A DNA stretch of 64,000 bases, taken from contig NZ_JADLRJ010000010.1 of assembly GCF_015477355.1 (NCBI RefSeq), forward strand, positions 203,965 to 267,964, given 5' to 3'. This document shows, piece by piece, positions 34,980 through 43,900 of the stretch. The notes under the pieces were generated by a model. The model saw nothing but the letters and a program-made list of their open reading frames with translations, ran no database searches and was not told the DNA's origin. The DNA is from Nocardia blacklockiae. GTDB lineage: Bacteria; Actinomycetota; Actinomycetes; Mycobacteriales; Mycobacteriaceae. Made by a program: the position numbers and the translations under genes. Positions within the stretch are counted from its first letter, which is position 1, and every line of letters starts with the position of its first letter.

Positions 34980-37900
34980 ATGCAGCAGAGGGTCGATGTC
35001 CTCCCCATTCGCTCGACGGCCGGGAGCGAGGAATCCGACGGCCTGCGTCGCGCTGTCGCCGAATTGACCGGGCTGGCAGCCGAAGAGCTGGCCGACGACG
35101 CGAATCTGCTGGAGCTGGGCCTGGATTCGGTGACGGTCATGCGGATCTCCGGGCTGCTGCGCCGCGCGGGCGCCCGGGTGGAGTTCCGCGACCTGGTGCG
35201 CGAGCCCACGCTGCGGGCCTGGTCGGAGCTGGTGCGGGCGCGGCAACCCGCCGCTCCGACCGTCACGGAATCGGCCGGGGTCGACCCGACGGGCACTGCC
35301 GCCTCGTCGCGACCGTCGGCGCCCGTGTCCCGCGCCGCGCCGCCCGTCGAGCCGTTTCCGCTGGCGGTGATGCAGCACGCCTTCTGGATCGGGCGCGCGG
35401 GAACGCACGATCTCGGTGGCGTCGCCGCGCACTTCTACAGCGAGTTCGACCACGACGGCGGGCTGGACCCGGAGCGGCTCGAGGGCGCCGTGCGCGCCCT
35501 GCTCGCCCGGCACCCGATGCTGCGGGTGACCGTCGACCCGACCGGTATGCAGCGGGTGGCCGAACACGCGACGGCCGCACTGGTGGTCCACGACCTGCGG
35601 GCACTGCCGGAGCCGGAGCGGGCCGCGCGCCTGGCCGCCGTCCGGGACGGGTGTTCGCATCGGGTCATGGACGTCGCGGCGGGTGAGGTCGTCGACGTAC
35701 AACTCTCGCTGCTGCCCGGCGGACGCAGCCGGGTGCACCTCGACCTGGACATGATCGCCGGTGACGCGCTGAGCCTGCGGAACCTGCTCGCCGACCTGGC
35801 CGTGCTGTACGAGCACGGGCCCGACGCGCTGCCCGCCCTGCGGTACCACTACGGCCGGTATCTCGCCGACCGCGCCACCGCGCGCGCCGCCGCCAGGGAG
35901 CAGGCGCGGCGGTGGTGGCAGGAGCAGTTGCCGAAACTGCCTGCCGCGCCGCAGCTTCCGCTGCTGACCTCGGAGGAGGCGAGCGGCGGGCCGCGGGTCG
36001 GCCGACGGCACCACTGGCTCGCGCCGGAGCGGGCGGAACGGCTGCGGGAGCGGGCGCAGCGGGCCGGGCTGACCACCGCCGGTGTGCTCGCCACGGTCTT
36101 CGCCGAGACCCTCGGCGCCTGGAGCAGTGCCGACCGGTTCCTGCTGAACCTGCCCGTCTTCGACCGGGAACCCCTGCACGACGACGTGGATCGGCTGGTC
36201 GGCGACTTCTCCAGTTCGGTGCTGCTCGACGTGGACCTGACCGATCCGATGACGGTCGCCGAGCGGGGCGGCGCGATCACGCGCCGGCTGCGCGAGGTGC
36301 TGGGTTACACCGCCTACACCGGCGTCGAGGTGCTGCGCGATCTCGGCCGCGGCGGTGATCGGGTCTACGCGCCGGTGGTGTACACCAGCGCGCTGAGCCT
36401 CGGCGAGCTGTACGCGCCCGAGGTCCGGGCCTGCCTGGGCGAGCCGGTGTGGACGATCTCGCAGGGACCGCAGGTGTGGCTCGACGCGCAGGTGACCGAG
36501 TTCGACGGCGGCATCCTGCTCAACTGGGACGCCCGGGTGTCGCTGTTCCCGCCCGGCCTGCTGGACACCATGTTCGAGGCCTACATCCGGTTCGTCGAGC
36601 TGCTGCTCGACGACGAGGACGCGTGGCACCGCCCCGCCCCCTGGCCCGCGGCCCCGCACATCTCGGTCCCGGCCGTGCCCGCGCCCGCCGTCCCGCTGCA
36701 TCGGCGGTTCTTCGACCTGGCCGAGGCCGAGCCGGAGCGGACCGCACTGCTCGCCGACGACACGGCGATCTCCTACGGCGAACTGTCCGAGCGCGCCCGG
36801 CGGGTGGCGGCGTTGCTGCGGGAGCGGGGGATCGGGCGCGGCGACAGCGTCGGCATCACCCTGCCCAAGGGAGTCGAGCAGATCGTGGCGGTCCTCGGCG
36901 TGCTGGCGGCGGGCGCGACCTATGTGCCCTGCGGTTTCGATCTGCCGCCCGCTCGGCGCGAGCAGGTCTATCGCACCGCCGGCGCGCGGCTGGTTCTCAC
37001 CGATCGGGAGACGGCGGGCGTCGAGGCGCTCGCACCGGAGCACGCCCGCACCGTCGCCCCGGTGGAGCGGATCGCCGAGATCGACGCCGAGGACACGATG
37101 TACGTCATCTTCACCTCGGGGTCGACCGGGACGCCGAAGGGCGTCGAGGTGCCGCACCGGGCGGTGGCGGCCACCGTCGACGCGGTCAACACCCGGTTCG
37201 ACATCGGTGCGGGCGATCGCACGATCGCGTTGTCGGCGTTGGACTTCGACCTCTCGGCGTACGACATGTTCGCGTTCCTGGCGTTCGGCGGGTCGGTGGT
37301 CGTGGTGGACGAGGCCCGGCGGCGTGACGCCGTCGCCTGGGCCGAGTTGATCCGGCGCTGGGACGTCACGGTGGTCAGTGCCGTTCCGGCGCTGCTGGAC
37401 ATGCTGCTGACCGCGGCCGCGGGCGCGGGGCTCGGCACCGCGCTGCGCGTGGTCATGCTCGGCGGCGACCGGGTGCCGGTCGATCTGCCCGATCGGCTGC
37501 GGGCGCTGGTGCCCGGCTGCCGGTTCGCCGGTCTCGGCGGGATGACCGAGGCGGCCATCCACGCCACCGTGTGCGAGGTCGGCACGGTCGATCCCGGCTG
37601 GTCGAGCGTGCCCTACGGAGTGCCGCTGCCGCACGCGGCGTGCCGGGTCGTCGACGGTCGCGGCCGGGACTGTCCGGACTGGGCGCCCGGCGAACTGTGG
37701 GTCGCCGGAGCGGGTTTGGCGCACGGCTACCGCGGTGATCCGGAGCGCACGGCGGCGAAGTTCGTCGAGCACGCCGGAGTGCGCTGGTACCGGACCGGTG
37801 ACCTGGTGCGGTATCGGCCGGGCGGCCTCGTGGAGTTCCTGGGCCGCACCGACCACCAGGTGAAGATCCGCGGCCACCGCATCGAATTGGGGGAGATCGA

Positions 37901-40900
37901 GGCCGTGTTGGCCGAGCATCCCCGGGTCACCGCCGCGGCCGCCGCCGTGCTCGACCACCCGGCGCGCTCACTCGGAGCGCTGATCGTCGTCGACGCCGAG
38001 CTCACCGACGACGCGCTGGTCGTCGCGGATGCCGAGTTAGCCGACGACGCGCTGGTCGTCGCGGATGCCGAGTTAGCCAACGACGCGCTGGTCGTCGCGG
38101 ACGCCGAGCTCGCCAACGACGCGCTGGTCGTCGCTGATGCCGAGTTAGCCGACGACGCGCTGGTCGTCGCCGATGCTGAGCTCACCGACGACGCGCTGCG
38201 GGCCTGGCTCGGCGCGCGGCTGCCCGGATACATGGTGCCCCGGCGCTTCGTTCGCGGGACGGAACTACCGATCACCCGCAACGGCAAGGTGGACCGCGCG
38301 GCGGTCCACGCTGCTCTCGTCGCGGTGCCGGACCGGCGCGGGACCGGCACCGGTGCGCCGCGGAACGAGATGGAGCGGACCGTCGCGGCCGCGTGGGCGG
38401 AGGTGCTCGAGGTCGCCGAGATCCGGCGCGACGACGACTTCTTCGCGCTCGGCGGCGACAGCCTGCTCGCCACCCGCTTGGTCCGGCGGCTGCACGCCGA
38501 CGGGGTGGCGGGCGCCGCACTGGCGCACCTGTTCGCCACCCCGACTCTCGCTGGGTTCGCCGCCACCCTCACTCGCGGCACGGCGAACCGGCTCCCGGAG
38601 ATCGTCGCCGATACCGGGCACCGGCATGATCCGTTCCCGCTCACCGACATTCAGGTCGCCTACTGGCTCGGCCGCTCCGGCGAGTTCGATCTCGGCGGGA
38701 TCGGTGCCCACCTCTACCTCGAATACGACTGGGCCGACGTCGATCCGGCTCGGCTCACGGCCGCTTGGAACCGGGTGGTCGACCGGCATCCGATGCTGCG
38801 TGCGGTGATCGAGCCGGACGGCACCCAGCGGGTGCTGGAATCGGTTCCCGCCTACCGGATTCCGGTGTCCGACGGTGAGGTCGCCGCCGTCCGGGAGGCG
38901 GTCGCCCGCGACCTCCGTGACGCGGGGAGCTGGCCGCTCTTCGACATTCGGGTGGTCCGGGACGGAGAGAACGTCACCGTCTGCGCCGCGTTCGACACGT
39001 TGATCGCCGACGGGCTGAGCGTCCTTGTGCTGCTGTCGGAGTGGACGCGGTTCTACACTGATCCGTCCTTCGAGCCCGCCCCCTTGGCACTCGAGTTCCG
39101 AGACTATGTGCTCGGGTGTGCTCCGTCGGAGTCGGAAGTGGCTGCGGCGCTGGCGTATTGGTGGGAACGGTTGCCGGAGTTGCCGCCGGGTCCGCAGTTG
39201 CCGTTGCGGGTGTTGCCTTCGATGGTCGAGCGTCCTCGGTTCACTCGGCGGGAGGTGCGGCTCGATCGGGAGCTGTGGGCGGGGATCGTGGGGCGTGCGC
39301 GGACCTTGGGCGTGACGCCGAGTGTGGCGCTGTTGGCTTGCTACACATGGGTTCTCGGGCAATGGAGCGCCCAACGCGAGTTGTCGGTGACGCTGACCCG
39401 CTTCGATCGCCGGGATGTGCATCCGGACGTCATGCGGGTGGTGGGTGATTTCAGTTCGCTGCTGCTGGTGGCGGATCGCCCCGGCCCGGGGGAGACCTGG
39501 GCGGGCCGCGTCCGGCGGTTGCAGCACCAGCTGTGGAGCGACCTCGACCACCAGCAGGTGTCGGCGGTGCGGGTGCTGCGCGAGCTGGGGCGGGAGAGCG
39601 AACTCGCCGCCGAGCCGGTGCCGGTGGTGTTCACCTCGATGCTGGGTGTGGATGACGAGCTGGTGGGGTCGGTGCGGTGGCCGGATTTCACGCGGACGCA
39701 GACGCCGCAGGTGTGGCTGGATCACCAGGTGATCGAGCTGCCCGAGGGATTGGTGCTGAGCTGGGACTCGGTAGACGAGCTGTTCCCCGAGGGCTTGGTC
39801 GGGGACATGTTCGATGCTTACCACCAGCTACTGCGCGGGTTGGGGGCACTCGACTGGGAGCAGCCGCTGAATACTGTGCTGCCCGAACGGCAGCGGAAGA
39901 TTCGCGAGCGCGTCAACGACACCGGGCTGACGGCCCTACCCGAGCGACAGGGGGCAATTCGGCACAGCGTCAACGACACTCGGCTGGCGGCGCTGCCCGC
40001 TCGGGAGAGAGCGCTCGGCGATCGCGTGAGCGACGCCCGGCTGGCGGGGTTGCCCGATCCGCAGCGCGACCGTGTAAACGACACCGGGCTAGCGGCCCTG
40101 CCCGAGCGGCATGGGGCAATTCCCGACTGCGTCAACGATATTCGGCCGATCGCCGCCCTGCCGACGGATCGGTTGCTGCACACGGCGATGTTCGAGGTCG
40201 CCGCCGCTGACCCGGACCGCATCGCGCTCGTCGATGGGGAGGCCAGCGTCTCCTTCGGTGAACTCGCCGATGAGAGCCGACGGATCGCGGCGCTGCTCGC
40301 GGACCGGGGTGTGCGGCCGGGCGACGCGGTCGCGGTGTGCGCGACCAGGGGTGCGGCGCAGGTGGCGGCCTTGTATGGGGTGCTTGCGGCCGGGGCGGCG
40401 TATGTGCCGGTGGCCGTTGACCAACCGGTGCAGCGGCGGGCTGCGATCTTGGCGCAGGCCGATGTGGCGGTTGTGCTGACCGATGACGTCGGACGCTTCA
40501 CCGCACGGGCGTCTCGTGTCGACATGGAAAACGTCTCAGGCACAGGCGGTCTGGCTGCCGTGTCGGCGGGCGAGGGTGTGATGGCTGATCAGGGTGACAG
40601 TCCGACACCGGTTCCCGTCGCGGCGGGTCGGCCTCCGGCGTGTGCTGTGCCAATTGTCGATATCGCGGACGCGGACGGCCACGCCCCGGCGTCGCTCCAC
40701 CCGGGAACCGGCAGTGACCTCGCCTACGTCATCTTCACTTCCGGCTCCACCGGTACCCCGAAGGGCGTGGAGATCGAGCACCGCCAGGCGGTGAACACCC
40801 TCGACGACTTGCGGGACCGGTACGAACTCGACGCGGGGGATCGGGTATTGGCCTTGGCGGCAGTCGATTTCGATCTGTCGGTGTTCGATTTGTTCGGGGT

Positions 40901-43900
40901 GCTCGGTGCCGGCGGCCGGGCTGTGCTCGTGGCCGACGAGGATCGGCGTGATCCGGACCGGTGGCTGGCGCTGGTGCGTGAGCACGGTGTCACCGTGTGG
41001 AACACGGTGCCCGCGATGTTGGAGATGCTGCTGACCGTCGCCGAGTCCGGGGCGGGACTCGCGCCGTCGTTGCGGCTGGCATTGGTGTCCGGGGACTGGG
41101 TGGGGCTCGATCTGCCCGGCCGCCTCGCGGCCCTGTCCCGGTGTCGGCTGGTGGCGCTGGGTGGCGCTACGGAGGCGGCGATCTGGTCGAACTACTTCGA
41201 GGTCGACTCGGTCGATCCGGGGTGGGCGTCGATTCCGTACGGGCGGCCGTTGCGAGGCCAGCGGTTTCGGGTGGTCGACGAGAACGGTGACGACCGGCCG
41301 GACTGGGTGCCGGGGGAGTTGCTGATCGGCGGTGCGGGTGTGGCTCGCGGCTATCGGGGGCGCGCCGATTTGACCGCTGCGGCGTTCTTCGAGGCCGACG
41401 GGGTGCGGTGGTATCGCACCGGTGATCTGGGGCGGTATCGGTCGGACGGGGTGCTGGAGTTTCTGGGCCGGGCGGATCGTCAGGTGAAGATTCGCGGGCA
41501 TCGGGTGGAGCTCGGCGAGATCGAGCACGCGATCTCCGCTCATCCGGAGGTGCGGCGGGCGTTCGCGTTGGCGGTCGGGGAGCGTGCGAGTGCGCGGCTG
41601 GTCGCGTTCGTCGAACAGGTTGTGCCGCACGGACTTTCGAAGTTTCTTGCCGAGCGGCTACCGGCCGCTTGGCTGCCGGAGTTGATCGCGCTGCCGGATC
41701 CGCCGCTAACGGGCAACGGCAAGATCGACCACGCCGCACTCGTCCAACACGCCGCACTCATTGAGCGGGCCGAAACACACTCGAGCGCAATGGGTTCCGT
41801 GGCAAACGAGTGGCCTCGCCCCGGGCTCGAGACCCGGATCGGGCAGATCTGGAGCGATGTGCTCGGCGGCGGCCTCCCGCACCGCACCGCCAACTTCTTC
41901 GGTGCGGGCGGGGATTCGCTGTCGGCCACTCGGCTCGTCGGCCGGCTCGCCCGCGAACTCGGCCTCACCGTACGGCTGCGCGACTTCTTCCTCGACCCGA
42001 CCATCGCCGCACTCGCCCGCGCCGCTGCCGTCGGATCGCAGCCGACGACCGCCCGCGCGCTCACCACGGACCCGGCGCACCGTTTCGACCCGTTCCCGCT
42101 CGCCACGGACCCGGCGCACCGTTTCGACCCGTTCCCGCTCGCCATGGACCCGGCGCACCGTTTCGACCCGTTCCCGCTCACCACGGACCCGGCGCACCGC
42201 TTCGACCCGTTCCCGCTGACCGACATTCAGGTCGCGTACTGGCTGGGCCGGTCGGCCGACTTCGACCTCGGCGGCATCGGCGCGCAGCTGTACTTCGAGT
42301 ACGACTGGCCCGGCCTCGACCCGGAACGTCTGGCGCAGGCCTGGATTCGGGTCGTCCGTCGCCATCCCGTGCTGCGAGCGGTGATCGACGCCGACGGCAG
42401 CCAGCGGATACTGCACGACATTCCGGACCACCGCATCCCGGTCATCACCGCCGCGGGCGACTTCGACATGATCGCGGAGAGGCTGCGCGACGAGATGACC
42501 GGCGGCGCCCTCGACGCCGCCACGGGACCGCTCTTCGACATCCGGGTGCTGCGTGACGGCGACCGGGCACGGGTCTGCGTCGTCTTCGACAGTCTGATCG
42601 TCGACGGACTCAGCGCACTCGTGCTCCTCGCCGACTGGACCCGCTGGTACACCGATCCGTCCTTCGAACCCGCCCCCTTGGCACTCGAGTTCCGAGACTA
42701 TGTGCTCGGGTGTGCGCCGTCGGAGGCGGAAGTGGCTGCGGCGCTGGCGTATTGGCGGGAGCGGTTGCCGGAGTTGCCGCCGGGTCCGCAGTTGCCGTTG
42801 CGGGTGTTGCCTTCGATGGTCGAGCGCCCGCGATTCACGCGCCGGGAGATACGACTCGACCGAGAGGTCTGGGCGGGAATCGTCACGCGTGCGAGAACTC
42901 TCGGGGTGACGCCGAGTGTGGTGCTGTTGGCTTGCTACACATGGGTTCTCGGGCAGTGGAGCGCCCAACGCGAATTGTCGGTGACGCTGACCCGCTTCGA
43001 CCGCCGGGACGTGCATCCCGACATCATGCGCGTGGTAGGCGATTTCAGCTCCCTGCTCCTGGTCTCCGACCGCCCCACCCCAGGCGAGAGCTGGGCACAG
43101 CGAGCACGGCGCTTGCAGGAACAGCTATGGAGCGATCTCGACCACCAACAGGTGTCCGCGATTCGCGTGCTGCGCGAACTCGCCCGCGAGAGTGCGACAC
43201 CCATCGAGCCGGTGCCGGTGGTGTTCACGTCGATGCTCGGTGTGGACGACGAGCTGGTGGGGTCGGTGCGGTGGCCGGATTTCACGCGGACGCAGACGCC
43301 GCAGGTGTGGCTGGATCACCAGGTGATCGAGCTACCCGAGGGGTTGGTGCTGAGCTGGGACTCGGTAGACGAGCTGTTCCCCGAGGGCTTGGTCGGGGAC
43401 ATGTTCGCTGCCTACCACCAGCTACTGCGCGGGTTGGCAGCACTCGACTGGGAGCAGCCACTGAATACAGCGCTGCCAGAACGGCAACGGGCGATTCGTG
43501 ACCGCGTCAACGACACCGGGATGGCGGGGCTGCCCGAACGGCAACGGGCGATTCGTGACTGCCTCAACGACACCGGGATGGCGCCGCCCGAGCGGGAGCG
43601 AGCGATCAGCGATCGTGTCAGCGACACCCGTCTGATGGGGCTGTCCGAGCAGCAGGGGGCGGTTCGCGATTGTGTCAATGACACCGGGCTGGCGGCGCTG
43701 CCCGAGCGGCAGGGGGCAATTCGCGACTGCGTCAACGGCATTCGGCCGCCCGCCGCCCTCCCGACGGGTCGGCTGCTGCATACGGGGATGTTCGAGATCG
43801 CCGCCGTCGATCCCGACCGCCCGGCGCTTCTCGACGGCGGCGTGACGCTATCGTTCGGCGACCTCGCCTCGCACAGCTGCCGTATCGCGGCATTGCTGGC

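Noticed and set aside
34902-37958. 1018-codon leftward ORF opposite the start of synthetase 1
   Set aside because: Antisense shadow, Gly/Arg/Gln-rich, and it would cross the divergent promoter and Zur-type box.
37995-42221. Regular direct repeats as a possible CRISPR array
   Set aside because: Repeats are contiguous without spacers, multiples of three, and translate inside domains or linkers of one protein.
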